NCBI GenBank assembly: GCA_011033025.1
Contig: WFMF01000320.1
Location: forward strand, 143,276-207,275
Length of the DNA stretch: 64,000 nt
Direction of reading: 5' to 3'
From: Beroe forskalii
Lineage: Eukaryota > Ctenophora > Nuda > Beroida > Beroidae
The notes under the pieces are model-generated. The model saw only the letters and a program-made list of their open reading frames with translations, had not been told where the DNA came from and did no database searches. Below, piece by piece: positions 48,101 through 59,500 of the stretch (positions within the stretch are counted from its first letter, which is position 1; each line of letters starts with the position of its first letter). A program made the translations under genes and the position numbers.

Positions 48101-48917
48101 ATAGCATGTTCTATTCATCTAGCGTAATACTGGAATACTAGGGACTGGAACTGTGTGATGCAATGATTGGGTTAGAATAACGCGGAGTCTTCAAACATTG
48201 TTTGAACTGATCTTAGTTCATTCTGATGCAATCGTTTGACAAACAATCACCAACACTCGAGGAATCATAAATCTTGATCCATTGACTTAAAATTATCCTC
48301 AGCAATTCATGTGTTTCGTATATTGGATTGATCTTTGGATATCTTAAGTTTGTTTGAATCACCTTACCTCCTTTATCCTCTACTCTTGTATTTGATAATT
48401 AGAATCAGATATGCAAAGCTTTATAAGAAACACCCCCCAGGGCACGATGGTAAAGCCGGTATGGCTGCTATTCTACTGCAGTGCGACCTGCCCTTACCGG
48501 ACCTCTATGCCAACCTCAGCTACAATCTTCCCAAACACGCCATACCACTTTTTATACGGTAAAATATGCTTGAATTTTGGGACGTTTTTGGTCATTCTAC
48601 TTCTAGACATGGATCTTACTGTTACTTAGGTGATAGGGGAGAGTGTCTTTCCAATCAATAGAATATTATTGACACTCCTTTATGTTGATGAGTTGTTTTC
48701 GAATTCGTGTTAACTACATAAATCCTACTCTTGCAGGTTTGTGAACACACTGGACATCACAGCCACTCACAAATACAAAACGAGCCAGCTTCAAAGTGAC
48801 GGGTTTAACCCTGAGGTATCCCCCAAGATATTCCTAGTGAATCACAAAGACAGGACCTACAGGGCCGTGACGCCCGAACTCTTCAGACAAATCAACTGCG
48901 GTGAAGTGGTGTTATAG
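39178..48917 (+). CDS. SLC27A (FATP family): Long-chain fatty acid transport protein / very-long-chain acyl-CoA synthetase (SLC27A family)
   Basis: Thirteen exons: 39178-39278, 39484-39679, 39937-40128, 40299-40515, 40688-40802, 40976-41066, 41447-41596, 41795-41989, 42521-42642, 45308-45455, 47915-48012, 48441-48558 and 48737-48917. The total is ~640 residues, the family's usual length. Residues ~10-32 form the N-terminal membrane helix. The AMP-binding P-loop YLFTSGTTGYPKA lies at ~243. FYGQTEG lies in exon 8. The FATP signature GDTFRWKGENVSTTEV spans exons 10-11. The enzyme ATP-dependently ligates CoA to long-chain fatty acids at membranes and so drives their uptake. All junctions are in phase. 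Inside exon 7, however, one extra base near 41531 shifts the frame between ATIF and LYVGEMC. Every other exon is intact, so a sequencing error or a recent lesion is likelier than an old pseudogene. FATP1/4 is the closest type by eye. Introns 9 and 10 hold large minisatellites. Confidence 0.95.
42643..43180 (+). repeat. 53-bp exon-edge minisatellite in FATP intron 9
   Basis: The last ~40 coding bases of exon 9 plus its donor (ACACTCATAAAG|GTTAGTTTG) recur about ten times in tandem, starting exactly at the exon end. Variation is limited to a few positions (GATTACTAG/GGTTACTGG; AACAACAC/AACAATAC). Each copy carries an intact donor. Confidence 0.95.
43588..44532. repeat. Inverted repeat with 201-bp arms in FATP intron 9
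   Basis: Arms 43588-43788 and 44332-44532 are reverse complements with about 10% divergence. They begin TAACGGGTGATGACTA and end TCTTGCACAAA. The 543-bp spacer has no useful frame. It is probably a foldback or MITE-type insertion. Confidence 0.88.
45035..45306 (+). repeat. Simple CATCAACTAA repeat before FATP exon 10
   Basis: Degenerate ~9-10-bp units (CAACTAACAT, CAACTTACAT, CAACTAACTT) run right up to the exon 10 acceptor AACCCCAG. The array contributes the pre-acceptor sequence. Confidence 0.85.
45456..47672 (+). repeat. 38-bp exon-edge minisatellite in FATP intron 10 (~58 copies)
   Basis: It starts exactly at the end of exon 10 (ACACTTTCAG|GTACATGAA). The unit is CCACACTTTCAG|GTACTTGAA followed by ATGCCAGGTACCTCTAA. 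Each unit has two CAG|GTAC strings, so the intron carries over a hundred near-consensus 5' splice sites. Point variants (TTGGAATG, ACATGAAA) and a few partial units are interspersed. It gives spurious frames on both strands. Confidence 0.96.
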
Positions 48918-49439
48918 TACCTGGCTGCTATGAAACTTGTGTTAAACTTAAAGAATAGGGATGTACTTACGTTTCTAAGGATGGAAGTAATTACTAATTC
49001 CGTGATTGACCCGTTTGCGGTGAAAGTTGGACTGAAATTAATGACTGTAGCTTACCTTATCGTCTCTTATTTAAGTTAACCGACCCTTAAGCACCAAAAG
49101 CCCCTTTGGTCCAGTGAAACGGCAGGTCGCAGTTGAAAAACTTTGATTTTGAAGTTTGAATCAAATGCCATATTATAATAATTTTGACCTATTTAGACCT
49201 AACGACAATATTCAAATATTGAATATTTGATAATTTCTTGATATGAAACTTAAAAGTCAAATTCCATGCCAAACTTAAGTCATTTCACTCATTTGTATGA
49301 TGTCATGCCAAATTGCCAAACTTGAAATTCATTTGCGCTTTCCCCGTCCTGTTGGACGGTCTTATGCATTGAATTCCAAATGTCGTCTAGGTCTCGTCTA
49401 TCCAACGCGAAAAATTCAAGAAGATTAAGAGTAATTCAA

Positions 49440-49565
49440 ATTTGTCTGACGTCGTCAGACCCATTATTTAAAATTTTAAATTTATTTAAAATAAAGTCAC
49501 GACTCTGCGAGTCGTGGCGCGCGCGCTTCGCGCGCGCGAGGGGGTCAGGCAACGCCTGACAAATT
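49440..49565. repeat. Dispersed GTCTGACGT hairpin element, copy 3
   Basis: It opens with TTTGTCTGACGTCGTCAGAC and closes with GGGTCAGGCAACGCCTGACA. The core contains GCGCGCGCTTCGCGCGCGCG, itself a strong hairpin. The ends match the copy at 1983-2064. Confidence 0.8.
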
Positions 49566-49680
49566 CAAATTGCATTGCAATTTGCAAATCAATCTGAATA
49601 CCTACCATCACTCTTGCGCGGCGTTTGCTGTTGTCTAGGTCTGTCGTCGGGTTGTTCTTAAGCCCGCATTAGGTGTGTGT

Positions 49681-49760
49681 TGCCAGGCGTTGCCTTGTCA
49701 GACGTTGTCTGACCCCTACGCCTTCGGCCAGACAACGTCTGACAAGCGTTGCCTGGCAGT
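49681..49760. repeat. Dispersed GTCTGACGT hairpin element, copy 4
   Basis: TGCCAGGCGTTGCCTTGTCA plus GACGTTGTCTG pairs with its near-perfect complement across an 11-14-base loop around CCTACGCCTTCGG. It is the longest stem of this family in the window. Confidence 0.88.
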
Positions 49761-50534
49761 GGCCCCCTCGCGCGCGCCCCGACTCGTCTGGCAATGCGCG
49801 TTGCTAAACACGTATATCCCTGTCTGCGTTGCGCGGCGCGCTTCCTCAGGGTAGCGGGCTTAGGAACAATGCGCGCACAGGGAGCCGTCTGGCGACACGC
49901 GCTTCGACTTTAATTTGAGTCGCGTCGGCAGTCAATCACTCAATCAGGCCGGCGCTAACCTGGTTAAGTGAATTTCAAAATTAGTACATTAAAAAACATT
50001 CCTTTTCCTAATATCGTACAAAGAAAAATCTAATATTGTGTTGTTTTGTGAAACTTATCCTTTAAAATTACTGCACTGCCACATAACACATTAAACTGAA
50101 TAACAAAATGAAAAATTTACTTCTAAAAATAATTCTGTGTAGTCGTTACTTCACTTGTCACATATGGTTAGTATATTTAAAAAAATGATTGGTAAGAATT
50201 ATTATATTCTTAAAGCTTTAAGCTACTGGCTTGAAGAAAGATTTCTTTTTAATTCAAACATATTTAGAAACTAATTTCAAAGTTCAAACTGATGGTCAAA
50301 TACCAAGCTAAATTATTTAATGCACGCCTATATTACAAAATATACTCTGATTGTTAAAACTAGAAACAGTTTCACTTTTCAGGAGTGAATTCTCCAAAGT
50401 GAATTCTCCAAAGTATGTAACAGACAGTAGTTCCCGAGGGCTCCTTAATGCATATTATGTATGATTTTATATTCATGACTCATTTCACACACATATTTGA
50501 GCAAAAGCACTTAAAAATGCGAAAAAAGATTTCT

Positions 50535-53500
50535 TTAAATTCTGGTAATATTGGCTGCAGTCAATGCCTTTATGTCTGGATCATCAATGATATCATACAC
50601 ATTTTCATTTTCATATATTGCACTAGAGTCCTCTGTCTCTGCTTCTTCCAATTTTTTCTCTTTTTTGATGTCATCTGGCTCTTCCTTTTGACGGGCTCCC
50701 CTCCTATTTGCTCTACCTGTTGCACCACCTGTTCGAGGGGCACCACTACTGGGCTTAGGAGGTGGAGGAGAGGCTGCAGCAGCTGCAACTGGGGCTGAAA
50801 CCTGAAGATGAACTGTGAAGCCTGTGAGGACTGAATTTGGAACTATATAGTATATATCCCAGTAACCAGAGCACAAACAAGAACCCAATATAAAACTAGA
50901 CAGTTTGTTGTCAACTCTGCTCAATGAATCCTGCATTTAGGCAGCCAATAAATCCTGTATTTAGGCATTACAGATGACTTCTATACTCACTGGTGTAGCA
51001 GTGGCTGGTTTACTTGCTGCAGGTCTTGGTGCTGCAGCTTGGGCTGGTTTAGTTGCTGTTGCTCGCTGTGCAGTAGCTGCAGAAGACATGGTAGAACCAC
51101 CTTTCTTGGTGACCTCCATGCCAAATTTCATTTTCCAGCAATCTATGTATTGTTCATTTCCAACACAGTAGAAGAGGAACATGAAGAAACCCTGAGCACA
51201 GGAAACTATTCAAAACTAGCCTAGAATCCTAAAAATGTTACTTATTGAGGACAGTCTTGGGCAAGTCATGAATGATCAACTATAATCTATATATAAGCAG
51301 GCAATAGGTAAGTGGAAAAAAGATGTATTGAGCTTACATTTCCATCACAAATTCAGTTTTATTTGCATATGCTATGATTTACCTGTGTTCCATTGATTAA
51401 GATGAACATTATTTGTATGTAGGGAGCAATGGGTCCAACACCAATGAATGCAATGATCCAGCCCAAACCAAGTAGGATAGTTATACTTGCTGCAGCTTTT
51501 AACTGTTTCTAAGGATAGGGGTTAGTTAATATAAGAAATTTTCTTCAGGGTAGATGTGTGGTTGGCAGCCTCTTAGCTTTGAATATTTCTTTCCTTTTTA
51601 ATTTAATTTTTTAATTTCAATTATCTAGAGATTTATACTACATTATACCTAAAGTATTTTATTAATTATATATAAAGTATTTCACCTAAAGTATTTTAAT
51701 TATACCTTAAGTATTTTATTAATGAAAAATTGCTTATCTGACAGTGAAAAATTAAAAAAGTTCATGACTAAGATAAACTCACTATGGCATTTTCAGTTGC
51801 ACTCTTTTCTGGGTTACTGGCATTGGCTATCACTCTTACTAGAGAGAAAAAAATGAAGAGATTGATGAGAAGGATTACCCCAACAGGCATGATGAATGTC
51901 CACTGCCTTATATTTCTGGCTAACATACATTTCCTGAGTTATATGAGGTGTGGTCAGTACAAAATTTAACATACTTTTCTTATATTCATGCCATTTGTTA
52001 ATAATGATTAACTCTGCATGCATTTTACACTTATTATTATTATTATTTGTTCATGGCATAAGCCAAATTTGTTGAAATTTTCTACCACATCTTGCAAAAA
52101 TAGAAAGCAAATAGACTCATGTACAGTATCTTTGAAGTTTAAACAGTATAAGTTACAAAATTCTTACCCATCATCAAGTACAATCCCCTCTGTTAGGAAG
52201 TAATTGGTTATTGGACTCAGGAGAGGAGTAAGCCAACAGAACAAGTTGAACTTCAGCATGTACTTGCTGATATGGCCACCAAACACCTGAGTAGTTGAGT
52301 ACATATAATGATATTATGTTGTATTTATCATACTTGAAATAGCTTTTAATTTTGCTGGCTTTCAGTTTTGCTAGTAAGTTCCTAGAAGGTAATGATATTA
52401 TTCATACCTAGTTGATGGATTATGGATTTGCATTCACAAGTAAAATTGCATTGTACCTGAACCAGGCTGATGTACATGATGACACTCTCCACTATTGTCC
52501 ACATGAACACTACCAGGTAGGCATAGTCAACTATCACTGCAATGACTCGACACAAAACAGGGGCTGAAGAGTTATGAGATTTAACATTCAAGAAAGCAAG
52601 AAGTTAATACAAAGCTAGATTGATAAAATGTCAAATCAGAATCGATGTCTATCCTTTTAACTAATTAACTTAGGGTTGATGTGTAGATTAGTTTTTCAGT
52701 AATTTTTTCAGTGCCAAGTGATAATTAGTAAATTTCCTTCTTGAAATTCTGTCTCAAAGCCAATTAATATTTGCACACAATTTAGATTATTATATAATTA
52801 TTTCCTTAATGGGTGGCCTTGTTAACAGTCTTGATGATTGACTAAGTGCTGTCCCTCAGCACAACCGAGACCTTCCTCCATATGAATTATTGAAAAAATG
52901 TATATTGTAATTGTGCTGTAAAAATGATATTCAAATTCAAATTCAAATAATAAATATCCAAAATTTTATTCCAGGCTAATTAGAACATACCACTTTGTTG
53001 TATTTCAGGTGGTACACTCAGGAGGAAATAGCAGCTGATTGCAAAGCACTGTGATCCTGCCAGAGACAGATGTATCTTCATTGACCTTGTAGACCTGGAA
53101 AAATAGTTCATGAAAAGAAATGGTTATCATTAATTGTGAGTACCTACCTATCATTGATCATAAACTATCCATAACTTTTTGTTTGGTACAGAGGACCTTG
53201 ATATTTCAGATTTCTATACTCAATAAATCTTATTAACTTGACAGTGACAATGATTATGATTCTCAAGTAACCACCTGAGTGCTTTAAATGGCATTATTGT
53301 TGCAATCATGAAAACCAAGCAGAAAAGAGAGAAACCCAGCAGTGGCTGGGACATCATGCTTTGTATTTTTGCTAAGTTGTCTGGGATGGGCTCCAAGGAC
53401 ATCATGATGGCAAAACTAGTCATGTGGGAACAGGAGCAGCCGACATTACCACCTCGTGTGTTATCCACTGCAAGTGTTTCACATCCTTCTGACGACCATT

Positions 53501-56500
53501 TTTTGGTTTCTGAAAAGATACTGTTTACTGCACAATTTGTCCTAGGGTTTGGTATGGATCAATGATGAAAACCAGTTTTAGTAATAAAATTTGTGGCAAC
53601 ATACTGTTTAGGATCAAACTTAATTTGCTTAAAATCGTTCACTTTCATATAGCTTATAAAAGTATAAAATTAATCTTTATTTTGTATGATAATGATTTCT
53701 CACCTTTGTCGTAGTAGGTGCATTTGTAGGCAACTGTTTGTGTCTGGGCATCAAAATCATCTGGTGGGTCATCTTTCGTGAAATTGAGTTTCAAAGGTGG
53801 ATCTATGTTTTTGATTGATTTCTTTCCCATGGCCAATAGCACCACTTTACTTGCCACCTGGTATTTGACGTAAATACTTATTAAACAAAAGATTAACCTA
53901 TTATTTAAGTATTCATAAATCATTGCCTACAGTAGTACAGTAACTAATTTTCTAATGACCAAGCATAAAATAAAATTCGATATTAGGTATTGATTTGGAC
54001 AAACTTGGTGGAAAAAGAAAGTAGGTATCACTGTAGATGGTAGGTTATCAAGTCAAACTACACACCTTATCTTTTTTCTTGCTATTGCCATCTGCAGCTC
54101 CACTGAGTGTTTCATCTTCTCTGGCTGTTGGGAAGAGCGCTGAGTTCTCAAAGAGGACACAGACAAGACCTTGGGCATCATCAGCACTTCCACCCGCTGC
54201 ACTCTTCACATTTCCCAAGGGCGGCATCTCAACGTTCACTGTTTTCTTGATGGGCGGAGGTTTAGCTGTGGGTTGCGGGAGTTGCGGTGCATCTGTTACC
54301 ATGGAACCGTCCTGAGCAGGTTCAATGATCACTGGAGGTTCGGTGGGCGGTAGGACTCCTTCATCTACTGTGTCAGTCTCATCTTCTTCTTCCTCATCGT
54401 CACCAAAATCCAATTGTACTGGCTGAGAGTAAATTGTTTAGCTGCTGGATAATAGGCATTTTTATAATTCATAGGCTTGCAGGGGCATAGGATAATTTAC
54501 AAATCATCTGAATTAATGCTATTCTTGCAGAACTGCAATAACTGTAAAGTATCAATATTAAGACATTAATTATATATCATTTTAGCATTAATGTCATTTC
54601 ACTCACCTCTTTCAATGTTTTTGCACTGAGAGGGGTGGGTCTTATGGTCATGGTGTCAGTCTTAATGTCATTCTTAGCCTGGTCTTTCTTGCTTGGTGTA
54701 GGAGTGGGATTTGCTGGGTCGTATTCTGACTCGTCGTCCTCCTCCTCAGGTACAATTGACGAGAACATGCTATTCCCGATGGATTCCACGACATTAACAG
54801 CACTGAAAGATATTTTCAATAACAAACTAAACAGTAATTATGGTAAAAATTTTAGAATAATACTGCAATTTTCAATAATTTTCCCCTAATTTCAACTCTA
54901 TCAACAAATTCGGATGCTCATTAACTTTTATCTTGATAGAAGACTAACGCATTGGCTGTTTCTGTGCCTGCATCTTGAACGAAGTCCTCGTCTGTTTTGG
55001 CGAAGTCGTTGATAGTATTGAGAATGTTGTTCCTTGCCCCCTCATCATTTAGTTGTTCAGGGGGCAGGGAATTAGCTACTACTGCCAGAGTCTTGACGAC
55101 ATTAGCCGTGTCTGCTGCTCCCATGGCTGTCTCTTCTCCCTCATCAGGCGGACTGCTCTGAGACCCCTCTTCCTTGTCCCCCTCCCCACCATCTCCCTCT
55201 TCCTCGTTCAGAGCTCCGAACAGACTGTCCATCATGTTCTGCGCATCGGCTGCTGGGACCGTGGTGTCCTCTATGCCTAAACCGTCTGCTTCGGCCTGTC
55301 GTATCGCTTCCTGGGCTGCTTTCTGAAGTGGATGTCAAGTGTCAGTCGTTATAATCATAATGCATCTTTGCTCTGTCATGATTCATGGGCTCCATATATT
55401 GAAATTTACGTTTAATTGACCATGAATCCAGATTTTATTTGAAGAGATTATCCCTCACGCACGTCGAAATTTTCTACCTTCAAACAAAGCAAATCACATG
55501 TATAAACTCACGGTGTTATCGAATATGACTTTTGACTGGAGAGTTCCGCAGGCAGCGTAGGAAGGTGTACTCCACCCGCTCTTCCTCTGTTCTCCCTCCT
55601 TCCACGTCGTGCATTCAGTGGTGAACGTGTTCTTAGTCTCTACATCCTCCCCGTCTGGTCCAGAGGACCACAGCTGGAGTTAGTTACTTAGTGAGGGGTG
55701 GTTAGTGAGGGCGGTAGGGAGTTCAAATAAGACTTGTGTGTAATTTAGTGCTGTTAGTAAGAGATGGTGGGAAGTTCAAATTCGTGTGATTTAATGATTC
55801 ATTGAATTGGTTATCTGAGAGCCAATGACCACTAAGGGGTACCTAAGGAAATACAATTATGAATTTCAGGTGGTTTCCGTACAATAAATAAGAGTGGATC
55901 ACAACAAAACAAAAGGTTAGAATCTAAGGATCTAAGACTCTAATCTAAGACTCACCCCGAACGTGCACTCGAACTCCTTCACAATAGGTTTACCCTCCAC
56001 CGGTTCCTCTTCCACCTCAGTCTTATAGACCCCGTACTGGTTGTCAATGTCTATCTTAGCGCAGTTGGGGATGACAGGAGGACAGGATGGGGGCTGGTAG
56101 GCGGCCCTCACAGGACACACCTGTTGAAGTGTGGAGTAAGGCAGCACATTTCGTTGACTGCCAACCGATTGGTTATACTGTTTTATCTTTGTGAACAATC
56201 CGCTGTTTTACTCAAACAATGACACTTTCGTAAGCCCATAATAGACCCCTTGGCCCACCAAACTTAACCCTAGCTTTTTCAACATACCAAGCACTCTGTT
56301 CCGCCCAGGTCAGGGGAGTAGAAGCCGTAGGAGCAGATCGTACAGCTGAAGAGGCCTGGTTCAGGGGCGACTGAGTCCAGGGGACAAGGCGTGCAGGCTC
56401 CCTGGCCTGCAATTATTGGAGTCTTGTGAGGCAGCGGGAATTACATTCAAAAACGTAAAATCATTGTTTGTGAAGTTTCAGGCGAGAGGACAAAATCCAA

Positions 56501-59500
56501 ATGTTATGAGTAATAACTCACCCTCGACCCCGCTGAAGTGACCAGCTTCACATTGTTTACACTCACTGCTCCCTTCCACTTCCTGATAATACCCCTTAGG
56601 GCACAGTTCGCAGACTATAGCCGCCTCCCCGCTTTTGGATCCAGGGGGACACACCTTGCACTCATCTGACCCTGTCTCGTTGGCGAAGGTGCCCGCTGGG
56701 CAAGGGGAGCAGGAGAGCTCCACTGCGTCGGGAGACCGGAAGGAACCCCGATCACAGGGTAGACAGGAGGTGGCGCCCCGGTCCGGAGACATGCTCCCCT
56801 GCAAGGAGGAACTAATCAGGGGAAGGGGGGAGGCAGACAGGAGGTCTGGAGACATGCTCCCCTGCAAGGAGGAACTAGTCAGGGGGGGGGGCAGACAGGA
56901 GGTCTGGAGACATGCTCCCCTGCAAGGAAGAACTAATCAGGGGAACGGGGGGGGCAGACAGGAGGTCTGGAGACATGCTCCCCGAGGAGGAACTAGTCAG
57001 GGGGGGGGACAGGAGGTCTAATCTCCCCTGCAGGGGGAACTAATCAGGGGAAGGGGGGGAGACAGGAGGTCTGAGACATGCTCCCCTGCAAGGAGGAACT
57101 AATCAGGGGGGGCAAAGGAGGAACTAATCAGGGAGGGGGGGAGGCAGACAGGAGGTCTGGAGACATGCTCCCCTGCAAGGAGGAACTAATCAGGGGAAGG
57201 GGGGCAGACAGGAGGTCTGGAGACATGCTCCCCTGCAAGGAGGAACTAATCAGGGGAAGGGGGGGGGGCAGACAGGAGGTCTGGAGACATGCTCCCCTGC
57301 AAGGAGGAACTAATCAGGGGAAGGGGGGGCAGACAGGAGGTCTGGAGACATGCTCCCCTGCAAGGAGGAACTAATCAGGGGAAGGGGGGTGCAGACAGGA
57401 GGTCTGGAGACATGCTCCCCTGCAAGGAGGGGAATTTAAGTAATGAAATGTGGAGCATTCTGTGTTATGGAACTTTGGAGAAAATTTAACTAGTTATCAA
57501 TCCGTCAGTAAGTTGCTACTTATCATCGAGCAGGAATGTGGATTTAACAATACATGATCTATAATTCCATTCTCCGGAATCCTACTTCGGTGTCTCTTAC
57601 GTTTGGGCATTTCTTGCACTCGGTCTGAGCCTTTTCATCCTGGTAGTACATGACTGCGCAGGGGGTGCAGGAAAGGGATTTATCTGTGGAGAAGGTGCCA
57701 GCCTCGCACGCCACGCACTTCCTGGTTTCTGTGTCTAGCCGGGTGCCACCCAGACATGGCTCACATTCCGAGGCTCCTGCCTCTGATCGAGTCCCCTGGG
57801 GATCAGGAGAGCAATAATTAACAATTCTTTAGTTAATAAATGCCATCGCCCATCATTTGTATGTACTATGTGATAGTAATGTCAGTCAGGAAATCAAACA
57901 ACAGTAGCTATCATGGAATGAGTTGATATTATGTTTAGGTTAGGCCCGAGAAATGAGGATTGATTGTTTCATCATTAGGACTTTGATAGGAATCTAGGAA
58001 ACTGGAATATCTAGCTGACAAACCGGTTCACACTCCAAGCAGTTCGGAGAGCCGGTGACAGCTTGGTAGTGTAGAGGCGGGCAGGTCTTGCAGTCAATAG
58101 ATCCTGTGATGTCTTGGTATCTGCCCTCCGGACACTCCAAGCACTGTTCTTGTCCTTTATCGGCAACGAACCTGTTTAGACCGTGGGTGTTATAAAGGGT
58201 CGTTGTGAATGTGGAGAAGTAAGTTTGTTAAGTTTTCATTTAAATTCCTATCTATGAAATTTTCTATAAATGACTGGACGGACTTCAAGCTTTCAAGGTA
58301 GAACTCTCCTCAAATCCAATGCTCAGGTCCACTAGAACACAGTTTACTAATTTTACATACCCAAGTAAATAAAAGGGCCCCTTTTGCTTTTAGATAATTC
58401 AACTCAGTTTCAGGGAACAACTACAAAAAATAAATCTAACTCACGTTCCTGCTGCACAAGGAATACAGGCCGACTGGCCGCTCTGATCGTTGTACGTGCC
58501 CATGTTGCAGTCAATGCAGGAGGTCTGTCCTTGGTCAGCCTGGTATGTGCCAGGGAGACATGCGGTGCAGGAATCAGAACCTGCTGCCTCGTTGTAGTGA
58601 CCCTGGGGCAGTGGAGTGTAGTGACCCTGGGGGCAGTGGAGTGTAGTGACCCTGGGGACAGTGGAGTGTAGTGACCCTGGGGGCAGTGGAGTGTAGTGAC
58701 CCTGGGGGCAGTGGAGTGTAGTGACCCTGGGGGCAGTGGAGTGTAGTGACCCTGGGGGGCAGTGGAGTGTAGTGACCCTGGGGGCAGTGGAGTGTAGTGA
58801 CCCTGGGGGCAGTGGAGTGTAGTGACCCTGGGGGCAGTGGAGTGTAGTGACCCTGGGGGCAGTGGGTGAGTGTAGTGGCCCTGGGGGTAGTGACCCTGAG
58901 GGCAGTGACCCTGGGGGCAGTGGAGTGTAGTGACCCTGGGGGCAGTGGAGTGTAGTGACCCTGGGGGCAGTGGAGTGTAGTGACCCTGGGGGCAGTGGAG
59001 TGTAGTGACCCTGGGGGCAGTGGAGTGTAGTGACCCTGGGGGCAGTGGAGTGTAGACCCTGGGGGCAGTGGAGTGTAGTGACCCTGGGGCAGTGGAGTGT
59101 AGTGACCCTGGGGGCAGTGGAGTGTAGTGACCCTGGGGCATCGGAGTGTAGTGACCCTGGGGGCAGTGGAGTGTAGTGACCCTGGGGGCAGTGGAGTGTA
59201 GTGACCCTGGGGGCAGTGGAGTGTAGTGACCCTGGGGGCAGTGGAGTGTAGTGACCCTGGGGCAGTGGAGTGTAGTGACCCTGGGGGCAGTGGAGTGTAG
59301 TGACCCTGGGGCAGTGGAGTGTAGTGACCCTGGGGGCAGTGGAGTGTAGTGACCCTGGGGCAGTGGAGTGTAGTGACCCTGGGGGCAGTGGAGTGTAGTG
59401 ACCCTGGGGGCAGTGGAGTGTAGTGACCCTGGGGCAGTGGAGTGTAGTGACCCTGGGGGCAGTGGAGTGTAGTGACCCTGGGGCAGTGGAGTGTAGTGAC

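Larger units (their letters stand above)
48918..50534. other. Convergent intergenic region between FATP and the adhesion GPCR
   Basis: It contains both 3' ends and two hairpin elements (listed separately). The 49500-49900 portion is unusually GC- and CpG-rich with (CG)n runs, and the flanks are strongly AT-rich. No coding exon is visible. Confidence 0.6.

Noticed and set aside
56635-57489. Plus-strand ORFs with repeated MLPCKEELIRG-type sequence
   Set aside because: Antisense to the GPCR and produced by the ~60-bp array; no splice signals or start context support them.
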